In this document: piece after piece, positions 7,869-15,682 of the stretch
Position numbering within the stretch: position 1 is the stretch's first letter
Layout of the letters: every line of letters starts with the position of its first letter
Source: Mesostigma viride
Taxonomy: Eukaryota; Streptophyta; Mesostigmatophyceae; Mesostigmatales; Mesostigmataceae
Direction: 5' to 3'
Length of the DNA: 21,724 bases
Assembly (NCBI GenBank): GCA_009746045.1
Contig: RPFO01000667.1
Location: forward strand, 6,647,254 to 6,668,977
Translations under genes and position numbers: made by a program
Notes under the pieces: generated by a model
Database searches by the model: none
What the model was told of the DNA's origin: nothing
What the model saw: only the letters and a program-made list of their open reading frames with translations

Positions 7869-9690
7869 GTAAGAGGCTGTCTACCAGTATCTAGGAAGAA
7901 GGGCGTATATCCATGCGCAGCTTGGGGACAATTGTTGAGGGAGAACTCTACCAAACATAAATAATCCTCCCAATCACTTCCCGAGCCATTAACATAGTGC
8001 CTAAGCGCTTCTTCCACTACCCTATTAAGACGCTCTACTAAATGAGAGGAGGAGGAGTGGTAGGCAGTACCGTAGGTAACCTTGGTACCGATGGCAGCGA
8101 AAAACTGCTGCCAAAAATCTGAGGTAAATAACTTATCCTTATCACTAATAAACTGCCTACTCAAACCATGATATCTGTATACATTATTGAGGTATAGGCG
8201 TGCGCAATCACGTGCTGTGAGTTCTAAAGGACACGGCACGAGATGGCACATACGAGTAAAACGATCTATGAACACAAGGATCTGGGCATTGCCCCTATCA
8301 TTCTTTCTAAAAGGTCCTACAAAATCCATCATGATAGAATCCCACGGCATGATGGGGTCAGGCAAGGTCCTAGGTTCTGCTATCTGTCCTACGTTATTGG
8401 GTTTCATCTCCTGGCAAGATTGACAAGTTCTAACATACTCATCTACATCCTTATAAAGGGAAGGCCAGTAATAAGAGCGGGCTACTAGGTCCCGTACCCG
8501 TTTACCACCCTGATGAGCAGCTAAGTCATGCAACTCAAAGAGCAAGGAGGAGCGACAGATAGGAGGGACATACAGGCGCCATTGAGGGGGAGAATCTGCT
8601 ATCTGCACATATAAAAACCCACCTACAAATTTACAAGGGTGCTTGCCTAATTGTTGGGGATGTGCAGCAATGGCAGCTAATGCTTCCGGCTCAGTGGCCG
8701 TAAATCTACTAATAAGACGTTCAAGATCAGAGGTAGGCATCGCTACAGAGGTATCCAGAACAGGTTTAAAGAGATCTCCTACCGCCTTGCCAAAGAGAAG
8801 GGGAGGTCCTAGAGGGACTATGTTTTCATAAGACTTTCCTGACCTAGTCGCTATATGGCTAAGCGGTATAGAAATTTTATTTTTCCCCTCCCCCCCCACC
8901 GAGGCCACGGGAAGGGCCTCACACGGGAGAGAGAGTCCTACGTGAGAAAGGAGATCAGGCATGCGAACAGCTGTATGAAAGAGGTAGGCATAGGATTCAT
9001 CATCAGGTAGTTCACCATAAGGGGTTACACCCATAGTAGTAGGAACTAGAGTAGTATTGAGAACATCAAGGTCCTCGAAAAAGGAGTAATCTGCACGACG
9101 AGAGAGTGCATCTGGTACTATGTTATCTACACCCTTAACATACTGAAGTTTAAAAGGGGAAAACTGTGCTAAAAATTCCATCCAGCGCGCTTGCCGAGGG
9201 GTAAGGTTGGGTTGGGAGAGAAGATGGGTAAGGGGACGGTGATCCGTTTGGATAACTAACCTATAAGGATCTAGCTCACAGGGTTCATTCAGGCAGACAT
9301 CAAATTGAGCACCTTTAAGAAAGTGCTGCCACGCGTGGCAACAATACACCACCGCTAAGAGTTCCTGCTGGTGTACGGGATAGTTACGCTCCGCAGGGAG
9401 CATTGTCCTAGAGATATACTCAATTGGCTGTAAGCCCTGACCCTGATCCTGGAGAAGGACGCCCCCTATAGCTACCTTACTAGCATCTGTAGCTACCACA
9501 AAGGGTTTAGTAGTATCCGGTAGGATGAGTACAGGAGGGGAAAGGAGTAGGGATTTTAGACACTGAAAAGCCGACTGACATTCACTACTCCAAACAAAGG
9601 GGATATCCTTCTTTAATAAATGATTAATAGGGGCTGCTATAGTTGCGAAACGCGGGATAAAACGCCTATAGTAGGAAGCAATTCCTGGGT
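7853..9690 (-). pseudogene. Ty3/gypsy (chromovirus) pol fragment: RT end, RNase H, integrase
   Basis: The frame is open from 9904, but pol homology starts near 9690 with GIASYYRRFIPRFATIAAPI, the tail of the reverse transcriptase. The RT palm with its YxDD, the protease and gag are missing, so the element is 5'-truncated. RNase H follows with FVVATDAS (D140), HQQEL (E181), QTDHRPLTHLL (D221) and NIVPDALSRR (D265). The integrase has an HHCC finger (H459, H464, C494, C497) and a core with D527 (MMDFVG), D588 (FISDKD) and E624 (HLVERLNR), a D,D-35-E spacing. All catalytic residues of RNase H and integrase are present. A TAG at 7853-7855 ends this frame beside a CT dinucleotide run. The next frame carries on with the integrase C-terminus. 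Upstream residues 1-70 are not pol-like. Confidence 0.9.
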
Positions 9691-10134
9691 GGTCCCACGC
9701 GGAATGGGGTAGATTTTTGCAAGAAAAAAACGCTAATTTCAATCGTCCGAAAACCGGACATTGCGCCGAAATTCTTGCCGAAAATTTGGCAGCCGAGCGA
9801 ATTTTTCGCCCGACGGACTTTGCGCCGAAATTTTGTGTCTGCCGTGCTTCGAACTCAACCGACTCCTGCTGTTGCGTGCACTTTGTCCGATGCCTGCAGG
9901 CCACGCACGAATTTTGCGACCGAAATATGACGACTAGACAAGTTTATCGACGACCTACATCGATCTATTGCCACTTTTGAAGTCCTTGGCTTGCTAGCAG
10001 CTTTTGATTATCAATGCCGGGAACAAAATTGCCGAAAGTTTTTATTGAATCAGTACATATATGTGCACATGTCCGTAATTTTATCATTCGCAATTTTGAC
10101 ATTGTCGGAGTATTTGACAACTTAGGCATTGCGC
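9691..10134. other. AT-rich gene-free stretch at the pol truncation point
   Basis: From about 9690 the similarity to pol stops abruptly. The next 440 bp contain several variants of GCCGAAATT and CGAATTTT, for example near 9767, 9786 and 9822, but no convincing frame. I see no 5' LTR, primer-binding site or target-site duplication that would define the break. Confidence 0.4.
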
Positions 10135-10572
10135 CTAGAAAAAGGTGCCCCATCCGTCGATGTCAAAATCGCCGAAGGAGTACACTCCCTGGTACTGGTC
10201 TCCCCTGTAGTTGGGAGGCTCGCCTGTATACATTTTGGTGTTCCACTTGGCCCCGCCGTTCTCCGCAGCAGCCAGGAACTCCTGCTGGGCCTCGGCCCTC
10301 AGGCGCATCATTGATACATTGGGAGAGCCCGGAATTTCCGTGCTCTCCACCACCACTCTCGCCTGATTGTCAGGCACGCATTGGTAAGCAGGGTTCAAAT
10401 CTGAATCGGGTGGCACCAGATCGATCATGCCATTGCCGAACGCAATGACACCTGCACCCCACTGTGCAGAAGGTCCGAGCAACTCTACATCAATTCTGAT
10501 GTTTGCAGCGTGCTCATTTTTGTCGACCATCACATAGGTATGCTGAGAACCGAAAATATTGCTCTGCTCCAT
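10135..10572 (-). CDS. Hypothetical protein, 145 codons, ending in GWGTFF
   Basis: From the ATG at 10572 the frame encodes an acidic, beta-rich-looking protein: QHTYVMVDKNEHAANIRIDV, GAGVIAFGNGMIDLVPPDSD, then a Gln/Ala-rich helix-like part, and an aromatic and Gly/Asp-rich end closing with GDFDIDGWGTFF. The frame is open further upstream to 10737 but without ATG. In the neighbouring frame, 10560-10774 holds a Cys-rich reading (SDWWSCPSITPYRQILGSTC and onward) that could be the true N-terminal part, joined by a frameshift or a small intron near 10555. No family is recognised. Confidence 0.35.
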   Translation of the reverse strand: MEQSNIFGSQHTYVMVDKNEHAANIRIDVELLGPSAQWGAGVIAFGNGMIDLVPPDSDLNPAYQCVPDNQARVVVESTEIPGSPNVSMMRLRAEAQQEFLAAAENGGAKWNTKMYTGEPPNYRGDQYQGVYSFGDFDIDGWGTFF

Positions 10573-10892
10573 TTGTGACAGTGTTAAATTTCGGCAAGGT
10601 TGGCTGCTTGCAATCGACAGGAAATTGGTGACCCCGACAGCCAGACGCGCAAGGGTTATAACTGCAGGTAGAACCCAAAATTTGTCGATAAGGAGTAATG
10701 GAAGGGCACGACCACCAGTCACTAGTATTCGCTTCACCGGACACCTGTTTCAGCTTCCGGATAAAATTCAGCAAGAGCAGCGGCGATTAGATACTAAATA
10801 TTGCGTTATTGGTTCGTACCGTACCCAGACAAAAATTGTACTAGTGACGCAATTGTACTAGGCGGAATGACAACTGCGCCCGGCAAATAAGT

Positions 10893-11107
10893 ATTTATTG
10901 CTCCAACCCCAAACCTAACTTGTTCCGGAGCTGTTCGAAGCGAAGAGCAATGGAAGGGATCGGACCCGAGCCAGATTTCAGTGCGGAACATGATGGCTGG
11001 CCTACCTCACTCCGAACATTAATGTGGACCCGGGTTCGAATCCTGTCAGTGCTATTCGCTTCGAACAGTTCCGGAACGATTTTTTTTGTGGGGGTGGAGC
11101 AATAAAT
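10893..11107. mobile_element. Foldback/MITE-like element with about 55-bp terminal inverted repeats
   Basis: The left end (ATTTATTGCTCCAACCCCAA, continuing to GTTCCGGAGCTGTTCGAAGC) is matched in inverted orientation at the right end (TTCGAACAGTTCCGGAAC then GGAGCAATAAAT), with a few mismatches and a short indel in the T/A run. The element is about 215 bp with roughly 100 bp between the arms and no coding capacity. No clear target-site duplication longer than one T is visible. The loop contains a B-box-like GGTTCGAATCC at 11033-11043. It is most simply a non-autonomous DNA transposon. Confidence 0.7.
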
Positions 11108-11362
11108 TCTCGACATGCAGAAACAAATGTCGAATAGATTGTGCAAAAAAATATCGAAATCCTTATCATTATTTAAATATACAGCATAAAATTATGTTGC
11201 AGTAAAAAATAACTGTTAATTGAAGGCCGCAAAAAATTATCAACTACCCTTAAACTTGACCACAGAAAGATCTCAAAAATATATACAATATATGCGGCCA
11301 CCTTTTTACACCCTACTGAAGCCCCACTCTAAAGATATAATACGAGCCGAAACTAGGGCGTC
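11108..11362. other. AT-rich intergenic stretch 3' of the transposase-like gene
   Basis: No gene is seen between the foldback element and the 3' end of the minus-strand gene. The DNA is AT-rich with short A and T runs. No polyadenylation signal could be assigned with confidence. Confidence 0.4.
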
Positions 11363-11383
11363 GTCTACCCGCAGCGAGACCCC
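11363..11383. repeat. CTGCAG-centred palindrome, degenerate copy, 3' of the gene
   Basis: GTCTACC followed by CGCAGCGAGACCCC is a copy of the dispersed 22-bp palindrome, with one intact half and one altered half. It lies 15 bp past the stop codon of the minus-strand transposase-like gene, probably in its 3' UTR. Confidence 0.6.
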
Positions 11384-11397
11384 AATTTCTTGTTAAT

Positions 11398-12143
11398 TTA
11401 AGTCGGTGCCGGCCCCTCCGGGGCTTCATCCTTGATCACCAGCGTAGTAAGCCACTTGTCGAGCTCCTTGCTCATCCTGATGTCGGCACACATTCCGTCG
11501 CTGCGCACGCGTGCTTCTAGCCGGAGAGCCGGAGCGACGCAGAGATAGCAATTCACAAGCTCGGGCTGGCGTGACGGTGGCCAATCCTCAACGTTGAGCG
11601 TGAAATGCAGGGGGTCATGCTTATCCCGCTTCCAAATCCGAACGGGAAGAATGCCGTTCCCGGCGAGGAACAGCTCCTTCTCCCGTCCGTTCCGGCCCTC
11701 GACCCACCTCTCGAAGTTCTCGTCTAACACGATCGGCCCGGCTTCGCTTACAACCTCAGCCAACCAGAACGGGTGGATGGGATCGTGATCCGTGTCCTTG
11801 TCCGATGGAACTGCCACATAGTCGTGGAGTCTCATCTGCCGGCCCATCGCCTCCCGCTTGTCCTTCAGCTGCTCCCCCCGCGTCACCATGCGAACCGGAG
11901 GGTTGGGCTGGCTCGGTGGCAGCAAACGGACAGTTTTCATCGAGCTTCCTGCATCATTGAACTCGATGATAAACGACCACTCGCTTAGACATCCCTCAAA
12001 CCGCCCAGCCAAACAGGCGGACAGTAGCAGGAATAGCGCCTAATCATCAAAAGGCCAGGGTCGGACTTGTCCAGTCGCCACCAATGCGCCTTCTTGATGC
12101 CAGGCACCTCCTCAACCTCCGCGCGTCGGCCGGACTCGACGTC
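11398..12143 (-). CDS. Transposase-like gene, exon 4 (C-terminal domain), one frameshift
   Basis: The inferred 3' splice site is ATGACAG/GAC, with the exon starting at 12143 in phase 0. The exon first encodes KKAHWWRLDKSDPGLLMIRR and then SCYCPP. The frame breaks near 12013-12020 and continues in the next frame with LAGRFEGCLSEW to the stop at 11398-11400. With one base restored, a compact Cys cluster (C-x-C-x2-C-x6-C) would span the break, so I infer a single-base deletion or a sequencing error. The rest includes DYVAVPSDKD and PFWLAEVVSEAGP, reminiscent of a small chromatin-reader-type beta domain, then an acidic end. The function of this part is unknown. Confidence 0.6.
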
Positions 12144-12214
12144 CTGTCATCAAATAGTTAGGACAAAAAGAATACCGTTCAAATTAGCAAAATCGACCAA
12201 AAACCAATAAAACA

Positions 12215-12466
12215 GGGTATAGCTGCAGAGAGACCCCTTAAAAAAAAATTAACGACAAGACATCAAGTGATCAAAATTCGACACAGGGTATAGCTGCAGA
12301 GAGACCCCATTCGAATCATAATAACAACGTACGACAAGATATCAAGTGATCAAAATTCGACACAGGGTATAGCTGCAGAGAGACCCCATTCGAATCATAA
12401 TAACAACGTACGAAAAGATATCAAGTGATCGAAATTCGACACAGGGTATAGCTGCAGAGAGACCCC
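12215..12466. repeat. 79-bp tandem repeat, each unit carrying the palindrome
   Basis: Four copies of GGGTATAGCTGCAGAGAGAC (plus CCC) start at 12215, 12286, 12365 and 12444. The spacing is 71, 79 and 79 bp. The unit between them contains ACGACAAGATATCAAGTGAT and AAAATTCGACACA with very few differences, so the array is young. The first unit has an 8-bp shortening in an A-rich stretch. Confidence 0.9.
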
Positions 12467-12530
12467 TTCATACCGAAAGAACAAGCGAAATTTCATACCT
12501 AAAAGAAAAGCAACCCATGGACAGTATATA

Positions 12531-12551
12531 GGGTCTCTCTGCAGAGATACC
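12531..12551. repeat. CTGCAG-centred palindrome in intron 3, reverse orientation
   Basis: GGGTCTCTCTGCAGAGATAC plus C is the reverse complement of the version in the 79-bp array, so both orientations occur in one intron. Confidence 0.8.
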
Positions 12552-12625
12552 TTTATTGGGTTTGAATTTTTATAGAACAGCGGCAGTTGACGTCTTAAAA
12601 CCTGAAATAACACAAAATTCCGTAC

Positions 12626-13402
12626 CGGGGGTAAAAGGAAGAAGTGGCGAGTGACGTTCTCGGCCCGCGCGCGGGCCGACTCCCTGCTCGATGTCTTGCC
12701 GCCCTGCCAGTTCTGGTTCAAGTAGGCGACTAGCTGGTGGGTCTCAAGTATGTGCTGGTTTTCGGGAATCCTCTGCATTTCCCTCAAGACGCACTTGCAC
12801 TTCGCTCCTTGACCATCCACCTCCCCCTTCCCATGCTGCTCCCCCATGTAGTGGAACTCAAAGGCCTGCAGGTCGGGATCCCCCATGAGCAGACCGTTAA
12901 TCTGGTTAATCACGTACCTGGACTTAAACTGCACCGCGCAGTTGTCCGAGCACATGTACAGGTTTCGCACCTCTACCCCTACTTCTACCCGCAGGGTTTC
13001 CAGAATCTTGCGAAGAGCGTATACGAGAGCGCGCTCGCCCCGCTTGATACTGGAATCCCCCAGGAAAAAGAAGACGCGCTTTTCCAGCTCGCCGTTGAGC
13101 CGATAACGCACGATCATGGGCATCAGGATGTGGCTGCGCTTGTGGAAGTACTGCGACTGCAGTTGGACGTAGCTGCTGTTCTCGTAGTTCTCGGCCCAGT
13201 CGCCGTGCACGAGCACGTCCCCCTCTCTCAGATTCTTCTCCCGATCCTTGATTGTATCCGCCTGCGACCAGGCCGTAAAGCAGTGCACGGTGAACTTGTC
13301 CCACATCTTAAGAATCTCGTCCCGCAGCTCAGCTGGGGTGGACCTCATTTGGACTTGCTCGGGCCGCTTCACCTTCTTCGCCGCCCTGCCATCGGTCTCG
13401 CC
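12626..13402 (-). CDS. Transposase-like gene, exon 3 (DDE/RNase H-fold catalytic core)
   Basis: This 777-nt exon, phase 0 at both ends, carries the probable catalytic core. Numbered in the spliced protein from the ATG at 15443, the motifs are LVHGDWAENYE with D548, an SYVQLQSQYFHKRSHILMPM strand region, YMCSDNCAVQFKSRYVINQI with D633, and EQHGKGEVDGQGAKCK with D676. The order D...D...(E/D) on alternating strands, an aromatic after the first D and the HGKG-x2-DG-x-G signature look like an RNase H-fold transposase. I recall the same 'D-x-x-ENY' and 'HGKG-x-x-DG' signatures in unnamed proteins of cnidarian and sponge genomes. That is a memory of the family, not a search result. An active enzyme would cut and join element ends in the nucleus. 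It may instead be a domesticated gene. Confidence 0.65.
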
Positions 13403-13557
13403 CTGTTTCGCAAAGGTCCGCAGACAGTTTCGATTTGCAATAAAATCGCATTTCGATAAGATAACTGCAACTCACAAAGGGTCTCGCTGCAGCTATAGGT
13501 CACAAAAAAAAAAGTCAACAACATATTAACGGAGAAATAAAATCGAAACCAACTCAC
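13403..13557 (-). other. Inferred intron 2 (155 nt) with one palindrome
   Basis: The donor is AAT/GTGAGT at 13557, a near-consensus 5' splice site, and the acceptor is GAAACAG at 13403. Both junctions are phase 0: exon 2 ends on a complete Asn codon and exon 3 opens with Gly in the frame of the DWAENY domain. The intron is AT-rich with a palindrome copy at 13479-13499. Confidence 0.8.
13479..13499. repeat. CTGCAG-centred palindrome in intron 2
   Basis: GGGTCTCGCTGCAGCTATAG plus G. The left half is intact and the right half is altered at two positions. Confidence 0.8.
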
Positions 13558-14984
13558 ATTCACCCGTCGGGTCACAGTCTGCTCCACCATCTCGAACTTG
13601 AACCAATTCAGAATCTCCGTGGAATTCTTGTCCCGATCACACTGCACCCAGTTATTATGGATGCCGCATGATTCCTCAGGACAGAACCCCTCCACACACG
13701 CCATCTTCAGTATGCGGTGAACCCTCTCCGTCCTCGGCACCCCATCTTCGTCCTCCACCAGCCTCTCAGAAATGTCGAGGTCTTCCAGGTCCCGTCCCCG
13801 CCATTCATCTTCCCCCTCCCCCTCTTCCATCCCCCCGCCCATTCCGCCCCCTTCACGCAGCCCGTTATCCCTGCCGTCAGTCTCGGCGGACACCGGGCAG
13901 TGAAAGTGCTTGATCCAGTCCGTCGAGTGAATGGCTTTCCACATTCCGCAAGTACCGTCCGGCTCTCTGTACTTGGAGCATCCCGCACACTCCGCGCCAC
14001 ACTTGCAGTTCTTGCCGTGGTTCGCATTGGAGTGCTTGGTCCACGCCCCCATGGCCGACTGCATGGTGACGTGCTTCTCACACGCGCACAGGTTCCTCTC
14101 CTTCCACTTGCCCTTGATGCAATCGGGCGCGTATTTGCAGAAGGTCGTGTAGCCCACGTGAATGCCCACGTCCTTATCATACTGGTTACTCCTTTTGTTC
14201 CAGTACGCATGCTTTTCGAGAAAGTGATTGTACATGTCCTCCTTGGAGGTCATGTAATAGCGCGCTCCCTCAACGGCGACGAGCACCCCGTGATTGCCAC
14301 GACCCTCCCTGCTGTAAGTGCGCTTGACATCCTTCATCTGGGAGGAGGCGCGCGACTCATCATCGTGCATCCACGCGTCCACTATCGCGTCAATCACGAA
14401 TTGCGGCAAAGGGCGCCCCTTGCGAGCCTGCGCGTGTCTGAGGTAGTCCAACTTCTGCTGCCTTCGTATCGCGCGAATTCCGCGAATCTTCTTGGCGTCC
14501 ATCCCCGTCAGGTTCTCCAACTCCGCGGCCGAAAACTCCTTCTCCAAGTCGTCACCACAGTAAAGCGTGGACATCAGCACCATCCTGACGTCTCTGTCTG
14601 CGTCGCTTTTGGTCAGACCATCAAAAAAGCCGTTAATCCGAGCCACCCAGAACCTGTTCAGTTCTGCCATCCGCTCCTGATTGTAAAGCTTTTTCGCCTC
14701 CTCATGATACTTCCCGTGACCTAGTTCAGCGGCCCTAGAGTTAAAGCCAGCAATCATCTGGTCGAAAGCCGGCCCCCGCCCCTCGGGTTTTGTCATCGCC
14801 TGAGCCGCTTCAAACGCCTGGTCAGCGAAATATTCCCCAATAACCCTCTTTGATTTCGAGTATTCTCCCGGCCGCTTGACTTCCTTGGCTTCAGGCTGCG
14901 CTGGATTCTGGTTCTCATCTCCGAAAACCCTTTTTGCGCCAGTTGACTGCTTCGTCCCGGTGTTCAACTTAATTGCACTGAATC
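13558..14984 (-). CDS. Transposase-like gene, exon 2 (Cys-rich N-terminal half)
   Basis: This long exon begins after a pyrimidine-rich acceptor GTCGTCCAG/GA and ends in phase 0 at 13558. It encodes a basic, disordered N-terminus (TKQSTGAKRVFGDENQNPAQ), helices around YHEEAKKLYNQERMAELNRF, a helix-turn-helix-like region KKIRGIRAIRRQQKLDYLRH, and VIDAIVDAWMHDDESRASSQ. Then comes a Cys/His-rich block in which FCKYAPDC, LCACEKH, NCKCGAECAGC and GTCGMW could bind several zinc ions. An acidic Gly/Glu linker and FCPEESCGIHNNWVQC follow. The layout (DNA-binding N-terminus, zinc-binding block, catalytic core in the next exon) suits a transposase. The frame is also open further upstream to 15123, but that part lacks similar composition and is inferred to be intron. 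Confidence 0.65.
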
Positions 14985-15138
14985 CTGGACGACCGGACGC
15001 AAGGGCGAAAACTCCCACCCGTTCGCGTGCTGCATGCCATGACGACCGGCACAACGAAATCCATGCAAATCGAGTATCGTTGGGAAAAGCGACAATTACA
15101 GACAAAGTTCGAAAGTGTATCATTTTTTACCACGATTG

Positions 15139-15160
15139 GGGTCTAGCTGCAGCTAGACCC
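15139..15160. repeat. Perfect 22-bp palindrome (intron 1, copy a)
   Basis: The half-site GGGTCTAGCTG is followed directly by its exact reverse complement CAGCTAGACCC. This is the most symmetrical copy in the window and could be the reference form. Confidence 0.95.
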
Positions 15161-15232
15161 TTAGAGGGGCTTTTTCCGTTAGACGAAAAGATTACCTGAT
15201 GTGGTGAACTTAGCATACCCCGACCAAGATTG

Positions 15233-15254
15233 GGGTCTCGCTGCAGCTAGACCC
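15233..15254. repeat. CTGCAG-centred palindrome (intron 1, copy b)
   Basis: GGGTCTCGCTG followed by CAGCTAGACCC, with a mismatch between the two arms at the two positions flanking the core. Confidence 0.9.
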
Positions 15255-15321
15255 TTCATTGCGGCGTGCGATTGTTAAATCACAGACTTCTGATTCATTA
15301 ATTTTATAGCAACCATAAAGA

Positions 15322-15343
15322 GGGTCTAGCTGCAGCGAGACCC
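15322..15343. repeat. CTGCAG-centred palindrome (intron 1, copy c)
   Basis: GGGTCTAGCTG followed by CAGCGAGACCC, the reverse complement of copy b, so b and c form an inverted pair 90 bp apart. Confidence 0.9.
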
Positions 15344-15375
15344 TTGAATTTAAGCTATTGCTTGTGGTTATAAAT

Positions 15376-15397
15376 GGTCTAGCTGCAGAGAGACCCC
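15376..15397. repeat. CTGCAG-centred palindrome (intron 1, copy d)
   Basis: GGTCTAGCTG followed by CAGAGAGACCCC. One leading G is missing, and the right half matches the intron 3 array form. Confidence 0.85.
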
Positions 15398-15430
15398 AAT
15401 AAGGACGAAAAGATTTCAGGTTTTCCTCAC

Positions 15431-15482
15431 CTTCGCGGCTCATTCTCTTATTAGTTCTCCCAGAACACTCAGATACCTGCAT
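15431..15482 (-). CDS. Transposase-like gene, first coding exon
   Basis: An ATG at 15443 opens ATGAGCCGCGAAG (Met-Ser-Arg-Glu plus one base) before the GTGAGG donor. An in-frame ATG at 15482 would add 13 residues (MQVSECSGRTNKR). Starting at 15443, the spliced gene would encode about 987 residues once the single-base break in exon 4 is allowed for. The choice of start is not decided by the sequence. Confidence 0.4.
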
Positions 15483-15682
15483 GGCGAGAATAACAAAAAT
15501 AACACAGTAGCATTGATAAAATTGTTTATCAGAAAATATATATACTAATTACAGTATATTTTGCAAAAGATTTTATAATATATTGTGAATAGCATGGTTA
15601 AATTCCACATACTTTAATAATATGGTATGTTAAAGTATATAGAATCATTATTTAGTAAATGATTTACAAGAAAAAGTGGTAT
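15483..15682. promoter_or_regulatory. AT-rich region upstream of the transposase-like gene
   Basis: This stretch is strongly AT-rich (TATATACTAATTACAGTATA and similar) between the first exon of the minus-strand gene and the start of the large inverted repeat. It is where the gene's promoter should lie, but no specific element can be assigned. Confidence 0.3.

Larger units (their letters stand above)
12144..12625 (-). other. Inferred intron 3 (482 nt) with five palindromes
   Basis: The donor CCG/GTACGG begins at 12625 and the acceptor GACAG ends at 12144. Both junctions are phase 0, so the frame of exon 3 runs straight into exon 4. The reading frame through the intron degenerates soon after the donor. 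It holds a 79-bp tandem repeat (12215-12466) and a fifth palindrome at 12531-12551. Confidence 0.65.
14985..15430 (-). other. Inferred intron 1 (446 nt) with four palindromes
   Basis: The donor GAAG/GTGAGG at 15430 leaves one base of a codon. The acceptor CCAG/GA at 14985 supplies the other two, giving Gly and keeping the frame into exon 2. The acceptor is preceded by TTTTCGCCCTTGCGTCCG, a good pyrimidine tract. The intron holds palindromes at 15139, 15233, 15322 and 15376. RNA evidence would be needed to confirm it. Confidence 0.55.

Noticed and set aside
9691-9904. First 70 residues of the frame that leads into pol
   Set aside because: They show no similarity to the RT palm or thumb and come from DNA with a different composition. 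The frame is open by chance upstream of the true break.
12737-14724. Plus-strand frames of 240 and 335 codons
   Set aside because: They lie opposite exons 2 and 3 of the transposase-like gene, where the minus strand has recognisable motifs and splice phases. They cross inferred splice junctions without sense.
12215-15397. CRISPR array
   Set aside because: The palindromes have irregular spacing outside one 79-bp tandem array whose spacers are identical. The context is a eukaryotic intron and no cas genes are present.
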